Program-made: the position numbers and the translations under genes
Notes under the pieces: model-generated
Database searches by the model: none
What the model was told of the DNA's origin: nothing
What the model saw: the letters and a program-made list of their open reading frames with translations, nothing else
Origin: Trema orientale
Taxonomy: Eukaryota > Streptophyta > Magnoliopsida > Rosales > Cannabaceae
Length of the DNA: 64,000 bases
NCBI GenBank assembly: GCA_002914845.1
Contig: JXTC01000028.1
Coordinates: forward strand, 51,829 to 115,828
Reading direction: 5' to 3'
Part shown: positions 13,012 to 25,118 of the stretch, in pieces
Numbering within the stretch: the first letter of the stretch is position 1
Layout: each line of letters starts with the position of its first letter

Positions 13012-13175
13012 GGGTCTGATTTAAATGGTTACAACAATATTTACTCATGGATGGTTACAATGGTTTAAGCCGTTAAATCTAATATCCTACGGTGGTAATT
13101 AATTTGGTGATTGGTCAAAAAAATTTAATACTATTTATTATCATAAAAAAATTTAATACTATCACTACTTTTTTT
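13012..13175 (-). mobile_element. MITE family B, truncated copy
   Basis: This stretch matches, in reverse orientation, the complete copy at 24065-24278. Shared blocks include GGTTACAACAATATTTAC, GTTTAAGCCGTTAAATCTAA and TTTAATACTATCACTACTTT. The last ~50 bp of the family, including the second inverted end, are missing. (TA)n adjoins the intact end. It sits about 160 bp upstream of the IAA33 TATA box. Confidence 0.75.
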
Positions 13176-13333
13176 TAATCTACTTTTTTTTAATTATAAC
13201 ACTTTGAAGGGAAATGAGTAACTAAAGTAATTAAGATGAAGCCCATTTAATGAGTTTGAAAAAGAAAAGATTGTTTTCAGACACCTACCTGACCCCGCCC
13301 GACATTTGTGCTCTCTCTCTTCTTTGGTCACTT

Positions 13334-13342
13334 TATATATAA
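13334..13342 (+). promoter_or_regulatory. Likely TATA box of IAA33
   Basis: TATATATAA lies 365 bp upstream of the ATG, in a typical plant core promoter setting, and is followed by a CT-rich leader. This would give a 5' leader of roughly 330 nt. Confidence 0.55.
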
Positions 13343-13400
13343 TACCACTTTAACCAAGGACTAGCTACCTCTATTTACATTTCAAATACATATAGTTTCA

Positions 13401-13582
13401 CCCTCTCTCTGTCTCTCTCTCTCTCTCTAAACCCCACCAAATACCAAACTCTTCTCTGTTTCCCTACTGGCCAGAGACTTTTTAATTCTTTCCCTCTAGC
13501 TTAATTCCAACCAATTAAACTCCGAACTTTTCTTCAGTTTCTTAGTTACATATCCATATCTATAAGAGATTGATATCAACAA

Positions 13583-13614
<32 letters not shown>

Positions 13615-13617
13615 CTG

Positions 13618-13665
<48 letters not shown>
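13401..13665. repeat. Four microsatellites in the IAA33 5' leader
   Basis: A CT tract (about 13402-13428), (CA)n then (TA)n (13583-13614) and (AG)22 (13621-13665) lie between the probable TATA box and the start codon. The AG run ends 41 bp before the ATG. CT/GA tracts are common in plant leaders, but four distinct repeats in one leader is a lot, and their lengths probably vary between individuals. Confidence 0.9.
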
Positions 13666-13668
<3 letters not shown>

Positions 13669-13706
13669 TAGAGGCTGAGATTAGAGAAAAAAAAAAAGAA
13701 AAAAAG

Positions 13707-14822
13707 ATGAATGGTAGTTTTGATCATTCCCAAAGGCAAGATCAATACTCCTTGAAAAGGAGATGGCAAGAGATCAAGAGGCAGCAGCAACAAACAATTG
13801 TTAACGGTGGTGCAACTCCACCGTCTTCCGGTGGGCTGTCCTTCATGGGAATTAACCCTAATAACAACACTACTACTACTACTAACAGTTATCTCCAAGG
13901 CGCAGGCTTTCCGGCGGTGGCTGGGCAGCTGCTCGATCATCGTCACGACGATCTGGTATCGGCCGCGGTGGCGCCGGCGGTGACGGTGGTGCTAGAAGGC
14001 CGTTCAATCTGCCACCGCATTAGCCTTCATAAGCACGCAAGTTACCAAAGCCTAGCCAAGGCCCTCCGCCAAATGTTCGGTGGTGATGGCGGAGGAGTGG
14101 GTTCTGATGATAAGGATCTTGATCTCTCCAATGCTGTCCCTGGCCATCTCATTGCTTATGAAGATATGGAGAATGATCTTCTTCTTGCCGGTGATCTTAA
14201 TTGGAAGTAAGTTTATTAATTATAAGTTGACAATAATTAGCTCCTGTTGCTATTTTCCCCTTATGAATATTTGAATGTGGATGTGCGTATGTTTAATTAT
14301 GTTGGATTAATTAAAGGACTCTTCTGTTTTTTCTTTTTTTTTACACTATATATTGTTATTAATGTGACTCTCTATATTTCCTCTCATTTTACTTTTTTTT
14401 TTCTTTGTTATGTTTTGATGAGCTAAAATAGACAAGAAAAATTATTAATTGTAACAAATTTCTACCAAATTAAACAAACTTGAAATTCTTTGACGCATAC
14501 ATATAATTCAATGGATTTTTCTTTTTGATTTAGCGTTTGTTATTATATATATGCATGATGTATAATCTAATGCATCATCTAATATGTTTATTGTATGTCC
14601 GAAGTTTTTAGGTCTCTTGTTTGACCATTCTATATATATTTCTGTCTCTCTCTCTCCAGATCTCTCTTTATATATTTATATACTAAATAATGTAATATAC
14701 CATATGATATAATATAATATTTGTGCGTGCATGCGTGTGACAGGGATTTTGTACGCGTAGCAAAAAGAATCCGGATACTGCCAGCAAAGTCAAATTCAAG
14801 GAAGGGAAGAAGAGAAGTTTAG
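13707..14822 (+). CDS. IAA33: Auxin/indole-3-acetic acid protein IAA33 (non-canonical Aux/IAA)
   Basis: Exon 1 is 13707-14206 and exon 2 is 14744-14822, with GT at 14207 and AG ending at 14743. Together they give 192 residues. The start MNGSFDHSQ resembles Arabidopsis IAA33. Residues 1-90 are Gln-, Asn- and Thr-rich and disordered. The PB1 domain (Aux/IAA domains III-IV) spans about 91-180: VTVVLEGRSICHRISL, then PGHLIAYEDMENDLLLAGD with the acidic OPCA-type cluster, then WKDFVRVAKRIRILP from exon 2. There is no LxLxL repression motif and no GWPPV degron, as expected for IAA33. It should therefore escape TIR1/AFB-driven turnover and act by PB1 contacts with ARF transcription factors in the nucleus. 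In Arabidopsis it has been linked to ARF10/ARF16 and root-tip stem cells. The invariant domain III lysine of canonical members is replaced, which suggests one-sided PB1 pairing. The gene looks intact. Confidence 0.96.
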
Positions 14823-15171
14823 GAATTAGATAAATATGTGGTGTAATGTTATTTGGCATTTTGTGGATAGTTTTGGCAAGAAAAGTCAAGGAACTTAACT
14901 CTTTATCTATGAAGTTGTAAACAAGGAACCTCAGTGTGGTGGGAGTTGATTAATTAAAAAATATCGGAATATTTGTACTCAAATTAAGCTACTTGCTATT
15001 TAGTCCCAATTGAAAGCAAATTATATGTTTGTACCACTAAATCTTCCAAGAAGTTCTCAAGTACCTTTTAACATCTTTATTATATATAACTAGCTGAATA
15101 CACCTTATTTCTATTCTTCGTGATCATCCTAGTCTCTCTTTTACCTATGACATTAAATATATATTTATATA
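14823..15171. other. IAA33 3' region
   Basis: This is the probable 3' untranslated region and downstream spacer. I see no strong AATAAA signal, and weak AT-rich variants only. Nothing else is recognisable. Confidence 0.5.
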
Positions 15172-15180
15172 TAGTATGTG

Positions 15181-15334
15181 GGGGACGAATGTAGTCTCGC
15201 CAACGGAATCAGTCCCATTTATATTTTGACCAACACAGGTTATATTTTGGTTAACACAGATTGGTTAAAATATGACCTGTGTTGGCCAAAACATGAACAG
15301 GACTGGTCCCTTCGAGGGGACTACATTCGTAGCC
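15181..15334. mobile_element. Mutator-like foldback MITE with 9-bp target duplication
   Basis: Two arms of about 68 bp (15181-15248 and 15267-15334) are inverted copies around an 18-nt centre. The outer 16 bp match at 14 positions (GGGGACGAATGTAGTC against GGCTACGAATGTAGTC). Flanks are TAGTATGTG (15172-15180) and TAATATGTG (15335-15343), a 9-bp duplication with one mismatch, typical of Mutator-like elements. There is no coding capacity. It lies about 360 bp past the IAA33 stop codon. Confidence 0.85.
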
Positions 15335-15361
15335 TAATATGTGTGTGTATATATATATATT

Positions 15362-15602
15362 AGAGCACCAATCCAGTATGTATTTTTTTTTACCTATACA
15401 TAGGTATCGTTTTGACCAATTAAAATTTATCATGCATATTTTTTTATAGTAAAAAGTAATAGAGAGAAATATCATTAATAATGCACGTCTTTTTATGTAC
15501 GTCATTATAACTGTTGGATCGCCGTTAGATGAAGATCCAAAGGCTAGAAATAAAATATCTATACATAAGTAAAAAAAAATACCTATTAGATTGGCGACCT
15601 CT
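15362..15602. mobile_element. MITE family A, copy 2
   Basis: Inverted ends of about 45 bp: AGAGCACCAATCCAGTATGT on the left, and AGGTCGCCAATCTAATAGGT on the other strand from the right. Both run into a T-rich tract and then an ACCTATACATAG-like block. (TA)n flanks both sides. It begins only 19 bp after the foldback MITE's target duplication. Confidence 0.85.
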
Positions 15603-15964
15603 ATATATATATATGAGACCATTTTTCTGTGGATATCATGACTTGTAAATATGAATATATATTTTTGGATAAAGATTGGGACACAAATCTTGCATAAAAA
15701 ATTTAGACTAGTGATGCGGTATTACTTTTGGCCATATAACTTCAAATGGTGTGATCTACCACAGTATATGGTGTAAGTTTTTGGTGTAAAATATTAATGT
15801 TCCTAGCATTACTCTATATTTTTTGTTGCATAATTATATAAAAATATATGATTTTTAGTATTAATTAATGTTTTATTTATTTTCTTTTGGATCAAGCTTC
15901 TTATCCTAATAAGCTGTTTTAGTGATGACAACAAATATATCGATTAATGTATATAAAGGAAAGA

Positions 15965-16327
15965 ATAAACTGTAAAAGAATACCCCTAAATTTGATTGTT
16001 CTGTAATTTAAATCCTAAAGTTAGGACTCTGCAAAATAATACCCCCAGATTAAGAATTTCTGAAAATTAATATCATGAACTGGCTTTTTGACAAATTTTA
16101 GTAACGAAAAAAATAATAATATTCTGTATTAAAATAGATTAATCCTGATTATTCTCCTTAATTTGGAAGATATTATTGTCTTTTATCAGTTAAAGTTATT
16201 CAAAAAGTCAACTCAGAGTACTAATTTTCAGATATTCTTAATCTCAATGTATTATTTTGTAGAGTCCAAATTTTATGATTTAAATTACAGAACACCTAAA
16301 TCTCAGGGTGTTTTCTTACAGTTTACC
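15965..16327. mobile_element. MITE with about 105-bp inverted arms
   Basis: The left arm (TAAACTGTAAAAGAATACCC, then GTTCTGTAATTTAAATC and GATTAAGAAT) matches the complement of the right arm ending near 16327 (GGTAAACTGTAAGAAAACAC, then GTTCTGTAATTTAAATC). The arms fit a Mutator-type MITE, and the ~365-bp unit is non-coding. The target duplication is unresolved. Confidence 0.7.
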
Positions 16328-17516
16328 ATAATGGAAATTAAACAATGTGGCACAAGGCCACATCAAAGAATAGTATTTAAATGTAACTACTAGTGCAGTG
16401 CGCATATACATGCGCATATATTGTTTGTACTTAATTTTATGCAATACCGTTTCTAATTCTTTATTAGAAGAATTGTTTACCGTATTTATGGTAAAATACA
16501 ATAATAAGTATTACTATTACTTAGTAATATTAATGTTACTGTTATTAATACATTAATAATAATATTTACAATTTTAATACTAATATATTGATACTAAAAA
16601 ATAATTTCTTCCTTTGGAAATTCTTAAAATTTGAAAGTCATAACTATTTAGAAAGCTATTCAATTAAACTGAGTTAAATATACGAGGCCCAGGCATACTA
16701 TATTAAAGCTGTATACTTATACAGACTCGTTGTGCTATATTTCCTTGGAAATAATGTCTTCGCAACTTTTGGTTAATATATTAAGACTTCTGAGGAAACA
16801 TATCTTCTTTAAAGAATAGATCATATTGAATTTCAGTTTGGATCAAAAACTAGTCCAAGCTATTTCATAATGTACCCTACTGGGATAGGAATTAAAAAGT
16901 CAAATGTTATATATTAACTTTAATTAATAACTAGGTAAATACTAATTAGTAAGAGTGGGGTTAAAATTAACTAGATCGGCTAAAATAGCTAGAGCCAAGA
17001 TGGATTAAGACCATTTAAGCTATCGTATGAGTTTCAAATATCTTTTTGGTGTTCGAACTATTTCCATCTTTCTTGATCATTTAAAATACGTACAGTATAT
17101 TATAGATTGCATTTTAACCTATTCGGGGTGGGGGGAAGCTTGGAAAATTTTAGCTCTTAAGTAGCTTTGCCTACAATTCGAAGGGATTGTTTTCATTTCT
17201 TTATTAATTAATGTTTGGTGATAAACCAAATAATTTCTTTATTAATTACTTTCTACAATACTTTGCTCCATGAGGTGTTTTGTTTTTGTTTTTCTTTTGT
17301 TTTTTTTTTTTTTGAAAGAAACAAATAGGAATTAGGCAAAAGAAGTACTATTTGGTTTTAGATCCTTAATAATTTAATATTATTGTATAGTTAAGAAGTA
17401 TGGACCTTTTCTAGATGATGTTAGTTAAGGCATATATCTGTTGTCTCTTTATGAAAGAGACTGTAGTGTTGCACAAATATATTGAGTCTTCATGACCATG
17501 AAATGTCCTCCCTTAT

Positions 17517-17555
<39 letters not shown>

Positions 17556-19363
17556 GAGTATATATATACATGCTTTTTTTTCTAATTGCCACTCATATTG
17601 CATGAAACATTTCACAAACAGCAATAATTTGATCATGACTTCACGTTCTCCTCTTTTTGATGCTCACTACAAATTAAAGAAAAATCCGATCCCTGTATTG
17701 CAATTAGAGAGTCCTACGAGGACCACTAATTAATTTCAGTTGTACAAAACATTTATGTCACAACAGATTACGGTATTATATGCAACTTTGTCCACTATAT
17801 ATCAATTTGTATGGTCCTAAGTACAATTATATACTAAGCACTAAAAGGATCTAGTACCAATAATCTTGATTTCGTCTCAGAGAACTACTAGTTGATCAAT
17901 AAGATTGAGGAAGCAAGCAGAGGTGGAACACGTACGTCTTTGAGGCAGTCACTGTTCATGGTGGCTGATCTAGTGGAAAACAGACATTAGACATTAAATA
18001 GTGGAATAAAAGAAGCAAAAGAAATTTAGTTTAGCTATTTAATTTAACAAAAAAAAAAAATCGATGCTATTGTTAATCACACACACACAACGCCAAAAAA
18101 AAAAAAAAAAAGAAGGAAGAGGAGTAATGTTGTTAGTTTTGCATGATCTGGCTTCCACATGAGACCAAAAGACAGCTAGAAGTGACTTGACTAATCAAAA
18201 TAATTAAGAGGACGACCCTATGGTCAAATTGAAGCATATAATAGAAAGTGAAAAAAGGCTATAGAGTACTAATGAATTACCACTGATTTTTGGCCAGATT
18301 ACACATTACTATGTAAAAGTGTAATTTTATACCATACTAGATATGTACTAAACAATTAGTCGTAATTATCACACTTGGGTGATACTATTAATATAATTGC
18401 CCAGAAAATTAATACTCTCAAAATTTTATTCTCCAAGTAAACTTTTGAGATTACACGTTGTTTATATATACGTAGATATACACATTATATGGGTTTCATT
18501 GCTGGTGAAGCACATCACAAGTTGAACCACTTTAGTGTGTTGTGTTTTTTAATAGTCAGTACATATCTTATGCTGTAAGTGCTTGACCAAATGATTAATA
18601 AATATTCTTAAATGCTCTAATTTCCCCTCATCAAGAAGCCCTGTGAATATCCCAAATAGTTGGTAATGCCACAATAATAATTTTTGTGTAATGATAGCCT
18701 GCTACTTAAATTATATCCATTTAAAGGGAAAGAAAATTGAAAAAACAAAAGCAAATACAAAACCCAAAACCCAAACCACTTAATAAAATCTTGGAGGAAA
18801 AAAGTTTTCTATAACTTTCATTTGGAGTAGTACTACATTTACAACAAAAACTTGAGTCCTAGCCTTAAATGTTCTTTGAGTGGCCAAAAAAGCATCCCAT
18901 AATGGATTTAATATTGCGCCCACAGGTTTGACAAATATGGTCCTTATAGCCTAATGACAAGCTAACCAACACCCCCAACAAATAATTTTTTTTTTTCCTT
19001 TTTTAGATAACTAGTTAAAACCCATTGTTGTTAGTGTCCTTGTACAAAAATGCACCGTAGACAGTACCGGCCTATTTCAATAAGGTGGCTCAAGGGCAGG
19101 TCCTAACAGCCAACAATTCTAATCTTCATGCCAATTTATGGCTATTCTCAACGTCCCATTTTCATTCTATACATTTCATTGTGGCCAAATTAATGTGCTA
19201 AAAAGCTTGAAAAAAAAAAACAGGAAACACAAAAAAAAAAAAGGAGGTAGTATGTTTTGTGCACAAAGTTAAAATCTGTATAACTAGCAATATTGGTTAA
19301 GAGAGAAGAGCTAGATTTTCTCGTTAATGTGTAATTTGCATACAGTACTTACAAGAAATTTAT
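16328..19363. other. Non-coding intergenic DNA
   Basis: This is AT-rich sequence with an (AT)n run at about 17519-17550 and several A or T homopolymers. No gene, RNA or element ends were recognised. Confidence 0.6.
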
Positions 19364-19378
19364 TCTCATATTATTATA

Positions 19379-19932
19379 TATATCTAAAGTTGCGGAAAAA
19401 ATATTGTGCAATGAACAGTATGAACAGTGAAGCGGGGTTATTTTTGTCATTTTGTTTATTAGGTTTTTTCCTCTTTATTTTTTAATTCTCCTGAAATTCT
19501 ATATTGCAGTTTGACGCTTTTATCCTCGGAAAAAAATACTATGCAATGCACATTATGAACAGTAAAATGGGGTTCTTTTTGTCATTTCGCTATTTCTTTC
19601 TTCTTTTTTTTTTTTTTCCGAAATTTTATGTAGCAGTTTGACGTTTTTACCCTCGAGATATATCTGAAGTTGTGGAAAAAATACTGTTCAATGAACAGTA
19701 TGAACAGTGAAGCGGGGTTATTTTTGTCATTTCGTTTCTTAGGTTTTTTCCTCTTTATTTTTTAATTCTCCCGAAATTCCAAATTGCAGTTTGACGCTTT
19801 TACCCTCGGGAAAAAATACTATGCAATGCACATTATGAACAGTAAAACGGGGTTCTTTTTATCATTTCGCTATTTCTTTCTTTTTTTTTTCCGAAATTTT
19901 ATGTAGCAGTTTGACGCTTTTACCCTCGAGCT
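19379..19932. repeat. 280-bp unit in two tandem copies, each with two related halves
   Basis: The sequence from about 19379 recurs from about 19659 with few changes. Each copy has two related halves of about 140 bp, both containing a GAACAGT block, GGGGTTNTTTTTNTCATTT and CAGTTTGACGCTTTTACCCTCG-like endings. The four half-units form an alternating A-B-A-B pattern. Confidence 0.85.
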
Positions 19933-22900
19933 TACAAGCTAAATAGATTTTGGATGGGGGCTATTTTGGTATTTTCAGCGGATTGGTGCATTAATGGCAG
20001 TGTAGTGCTTTATATGAAACCTTTTTCCTCCTCTATTCGGCTTCTTCTTTCCCTCCCTCTCTCTCTCTCTCTCTCTCTCTTTCTCCTTTGTTCTTCATGC
20101 TTTTTTGTTTGGTTGTCTTCCGATCATTCTTCTTCTTTTTTTCCTTTGCTTCTCTATTTATTAGATTTAGGTTATGCCTTCTCTTTATTTTTTTGTTATT
20201 TCAAGTTTTTAATTATTTTTTTTTCCTTTTGAGTTTTATTTTCTTCTTTGTTTGTGTGCTGTAATTTTTGTTTTTTTAAAAAAAATTAAATCTTTTGTTG
20301 TTTGATCTTTTGTTGGTGGATCTGGATTTCGTTGCATGGATCTAAGCGGTGTGAGGACTTTCTCTCTTTTCTGGTAATTTCGCTCCTTAAAACGTTTTTT
20401 TCTCTGATTTTTTTCTGTTATTGTTTCTTTATTATCCATTCTGTGTATTGAAGTTTTGGCCTTTGTTGGTATATTTAATGCTTGCTGTATTCTTGATTTG
20501 TATTGTTCTGGAAATTTTTGATGTTTTTTTTTTTAGGGCTCATTTACCATTTTCCCTTTTTGGGTTTATTTTGGGCTATGATCATAGTTTTTTTTTTTTT
20601 GGGCTTTAATATGCAAATATGGGCTTCTTATCGCAGTTTTTGGGCCTCTTGAAAGATTGGGCTCCGTTTTTATATTACCTTGGTTGGGTCCTCTTTTTTC
20701 CCTCAGAATGTCATAATATTCTTATCATTTTGTTTTTTGTCATGATCATGATTAGAATAATATATATATATATACGTGTATGTGTATATAGCAATGTGTG
20801 GATACATTGATTTTATATCTTTGAGTTTCTAGAATATTTTCTAGATTATTCTTGGGTTCTTTCGGTCTCTTTGAGATATATTACACGGTTTAGATTTTTT
20901 TGTAGGTTAATGATGACCTCTGTTTTGATTATTAATACTCTGTCTTTTCATATTTATGATTTTGGTGCTGTGTACAAAATTTAATTAATATTGCCTTATT
21001 TTTTTCCTGTGTTATTTAAATTGAGGAAAAATAGGAAAAAAAATAAAAGTAGAGTAGGAAAATGAGGGAATTCCATTTCTTAAATATATTATTCAAGTTT
21101 ATTTGACATAGTCAGATAATACTCTCTTTTTACTGTTTGTTTACTTTAACTATTCGTGCTCACTAAGTTTCTGACTTCTTCCCTTTAAATATTTGTTTTA
21201 ATTGTATGATTTTTTAGGGTGCTGCCACCTGTTTAATTTAAATTTATTGCCTGTTATATATACCTTACTCTTATTTGGTTATATACGTATTTTAGTACTT
21301 TTCATATCCTACTTCTCCTGACATTATTCCTTCTTCATACCTGACTAAAATCACTGTGCTCTTGCTTTACTGTTTTCACTGTTGTTTTATCTTGTTCTGT
21401 GATCTGTGGATAATCTGTATTTTCTTAAAAGTTAGTTGCGAGAGCTCTTTTTGGAAGCACTTCAGGAATTACACATATTTATTATACTGTCTTCCTCTGC
21501 CTTTATAACTATTTTCCTTCTTTTAGTTATATCTGTATTTTGTTATGTTGTTCATTAATGTGTATTATCTGTGTTATTAATATACTATCGATGCATTTAT
21601 TTCATTATTGTTGTCTTGAATACTGTGTGCTGTTGGAATATTTCATTAAATTCTTTTATATTTGAGTTCACACATATTTTATTCTGCCTTTAATTAATCT
21701 GTGTTGTTTGACTTGCACTAATTATGTGTAAATATCTGTCTCCTTATTTCTGTGCTGAATGCTGAAAAATATTGTTATAGTTCTTTTACTGCTTCTGTAT
21801 TTCACATTTTTTTGTTTTTCTATATCCTTTTAGTGAATCGTTTTATTTGGTTTTTGTTTCTTCACTTTTTTTCCCCTTTTTGTTGGCTAATTATGTGTTC
21901 TCCTTCCTTAATTCCTTTCACTCAAACTTCTTTTTTTTATTTTCCTTTTTTTTTTACTTGGTTTAGTTTTAGTTTCCTTTTCCATCATATTTTGTAACGC
22001 TCTATATATTTGGCAATGATGAGTATCTATTCTTTACTTATATAGAGTAATACACTAGCTGCCCATAAATTGCTGTGTATAATGGCTTTTGTCGATCTAT
22101 AATAAATCTAGTTTATTAAGGAGTAGTTTTAGTTTTTGTTCCAAAAATTCCTACGAATTAGTTGTCGGGTTAGAGATTTGTTAGCATTTTTATCAAGATT
22201 TTAGCTTTATAATTCTTTGTTAGATTTATGTGTGAACATCGTGATCTTATCTTTTCATTCCAATTATTTTTTCCGTGATTAAAACAACTCTTTACTATTG
22301 TATTCAACTAAGGAATTTTTTTTTCAGCAAATGTATTTTTGCAATTCCCTTAATCCCTTTTCCATCTCTCCCAACTTTTCTGTATTTCCAGTATTTTCCT
22401 TCCTCCTCTTTTTTTGTCCCCTTTAAAAACTATGCCTAATTATTCTTTCACAGCTTTTTCTTTTAAAATTATTTTCATTTTTCTTTTCATTCTTCTTTGT
22501 TTTAGTCATTATTCACCTGGTAGTTTTTGGGCAATTTTAGGCTATACTCTTATGATCTCTTTTCTGTTATTCGACTATTATAATATATATGTCAAATTTC
22601 ATTCCATATTAATAGATTTCCATCTGTTTATCTATTTGCAAGAAATTTTTTTCCTTGCATAAGCAAGAAATGATTTCTTAGGTGGCTAGATAAACATTTA
22701 GAAATAAATTATCTTAGAAAATTGCCATATATTGATAATACTATAACATATCTGAGCCAAATTATTATTATTATTATATATATATACACATTTATTCAAA
22801 TATATTTACCCACATATATCATATATTTATAATAGATATAAAAAAAATTATTCTATATAATTCCTGATGAAGAGCTTTGTTGCCTAAATTGGCAAAGAGA

Positions 22901-23354
22901 AAGACGGAGGTCTTACTATTGAGGAGGGCAAGGAAAGAAGCAAAATAGATTGTTACTGACTTTGCTGTAAAATCATTACCTAAATTTCATTGTTATTCTG
23001 TATTCAATTCCATCATATCTATTAATTAATATTTTGTATATTTAGTTTGAAAGACTGTAATTTTAAGTAATTAAGATATTATTTGATTTTGTTGGTTTAT
23101 ATATTATATGTTTGACTTTATTATCACCATTTTCAATAATAAAATAGAAATATAAAATTAATTCAGGTAATAAAAATTATCATATTAAATACATAGGAAA
23201 AATAGCTTTGATATCGTATCAGACTAAAAAATTATACCTAAAATTTTATTTTCCTAACTTACATATCGTTTCTAAAATCTAATTCTTATAAGTTTTTTTT
23301 AATGAAATGAAAAATATAATTACTAAAAATAATTTATATGCCAAACCCCATACG
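19933..23354 (+). other. T-rich stretch: possible Helitron promoter, leader and intron
   Basis: A TTATATGAAACC box near 20010 is followed by a CT-rich leader with a long CT microsatellite (about 20056-20081), then a possible donor (CTGGTAATTT near 20370) and over 2 kb of T-rich sequence to about 22660. That is how a plant promoter with a non-coding first exon and long intron would look. No protein-coding frame is credible. The frames that stay open are low-complexity Phe/Leu strings caused by the T bias. Confidence 0.4.
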
Positions 23355-24056
23355 CAAAAGATGCCGTTCAAACTAAGAAAGAGCAATCTCATGAATGTAG
23401 AGAAAGCATCAAAAAAATATTAGCGTTATGAATATATTTTCAAAATAATCCGAATTGTGGCATTGATAATTTCGACTACAATTAGAACTTATTTTAATCA
23501 ATGATAAGTTAAATATTAAACCTGAAACATTAAAATAAAAAATAAAATTTTTAAATAATGAAAACTAAATTAATAATAAATAGCTTTAAGCGCAAAATGT
23601 TTTAGGAATATATACAACACTAATAAATTCACATATATTTTAAAAACTTGAAAAAATATATATAACTAACTCTTCCTTAGACATATCAAAAGATGCCATT
23701 CAAACTAAGAAAAAATGAAATAAAGAGCAATCTCATGAATGTAGGAAAAGCGTGGAAAAAATATTAGCGTTATGAATATATTTTCAAAAAATAATCCAAA
23801 TTGTGGCCTTGATAATTTCGATTACAGTTAGAACTTATTTTAATCAATGATAAGTTCGATATTGAACCTGAAACATTAAAATAAAAATCAAAATTTTTAA
23901 ATAATGGCAACTAAATTAATTATAAATAGCTTCAAGCATAAAATGTTTCAGAAAAAAAAATCGATATTAAATTCTGACTATATACAACACTGATAAATTC
24001 ACATATATTTTAAAAACTTGTAAAAATATATATAACTAACTCTTCCTTAGACATAT
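23355..24056. repeat. 332-bp tandem duplication
   Basis: The block starting CAAAAGATGCCGTTCAAAC at 23355 recurs at 23687 as CAAAAGATGCCATTCAAAC. It stays collinear to about 24056 with substitutions and small insertions (for example near 23710 and 23950). It is AT-rich and non-coding. Confidence 0.88.
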
Positions 24057-24064
24057 ATATATAT

Positions 24065-24278
24065 GGAGGACTTCTCAATGGTTACAATTTTTTTGTGACC
24101 ATGAATGGATACTAAAAAAAGTAGTGATAGCATTAAATTTTTTTGATGGTAATAAATAGCATTAAATTTTTTTGGCCAACCACCAAACTAATCACCACCG
24201 TAGGATATTAGATCTAACGGCTTAAACCATTGTAACCATCCATGGGTAAATATTGTTGTAACCATTTAAACCAAACCC
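24065..24278 (+). mobile_element. MITE family B, complete copy
   Basis: Ends are inverted: GGACTTCTCAATGGTTACAA on the left, and GGTTTAAATGGTTACAACAA on the other strand from the right. (TA)n lies on both sides. The truncated inverted relative is at 13012-13175. It is inserted immediately after the 332-bp tandem duplication, inside the proposed Helitron. Confidence 0.8.
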
Positions 24279-25118
24279 ATATATATATATATATATATAT
24301 TTTTTAAAGAAAGAGACCTAAATATAGACTATATTATAGTTAAAAAAACGACATACGTATAACTTGCACGACTAAAATATAAAATCATGAACACATTAAA
24401 AAAAATTTAAAACTAACATTAATAAGAGAAAATAGCAAAGAAAAACGTGTTTACGTATCTAATCAGTAAAAAAAAAAAACGATGGAAAAAAATATAGCAA
24501 TTACTTTATCTATATTTTTATATGTGTCTGTGAAATATGTAACTAAAAAATAAGTAATCATGAATAATAAAAATCAATATACATATTTTGGAAGACAAAA
24601 GATATTTTTCCTTTGTTCATGATTTTTTACTTTCAAGAAAAAAAAAGGAACTGATATAGTTTTTATATATACGAGAAAATTTATCAAACATAATTATTAG
24701 AAATAATGACAAAACTAAAATAACTTAAACAATAATAAAAATAAAATAATATATCCAATATAAAAAAAATTGGTATGTGAATAATATTATAGTAACAACA
24801 CTAAAAAATAATAATGAAAAATTAAAAACACATAAACAAGATATAATATAGCAATATTATTTCAAAACATGACATACAAAAATACTATAAACCATCCAGA
24901 TATATAAATATAACAATAGTATTTAAAACAAATATCCAACACATAATTAATATAACGTAAATTAACAAATATTATACAACAAAATAAATACAAAAAAAAA
25001 AGTATCAATCATTTTACATATAGGTAACAATACTATATTATTTCACAAATTTTCAATAAAGACATATTAAGGAAATGACATTTGTTTTATTTTTTCACAC
25101 TAGGTAAATAATAGAATA
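24279..25118. other. A-rich non-coding DNA upstream of the Helitron gene
   Basis: This stretch is strongly A-rich on the plus strand, with many short AT repeats. No gene or element end was recognised. It ends in a possible acceptor (CACTAG, about 25099-25104) just before the first coding block. Confidence 0.6.

Noticed and set aside
13410..13415. TGTCTC auxin response element near IAA33
   Set aside because: It is embedded in a CT microsatellite in the probable leader, so it is expected by chance.
15251..15622. 123-codon minus-strand frame
   Set aside because: It runs across the ends of two different MITEs, so it cannot be one gene.
19954..22662. Several hydrophobic open frames that look like membrane proteins
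   Set aside because: The Phe/Leu/Ser runs come from T-rich low-complexity DNA. No conserved motif or start context supports them.
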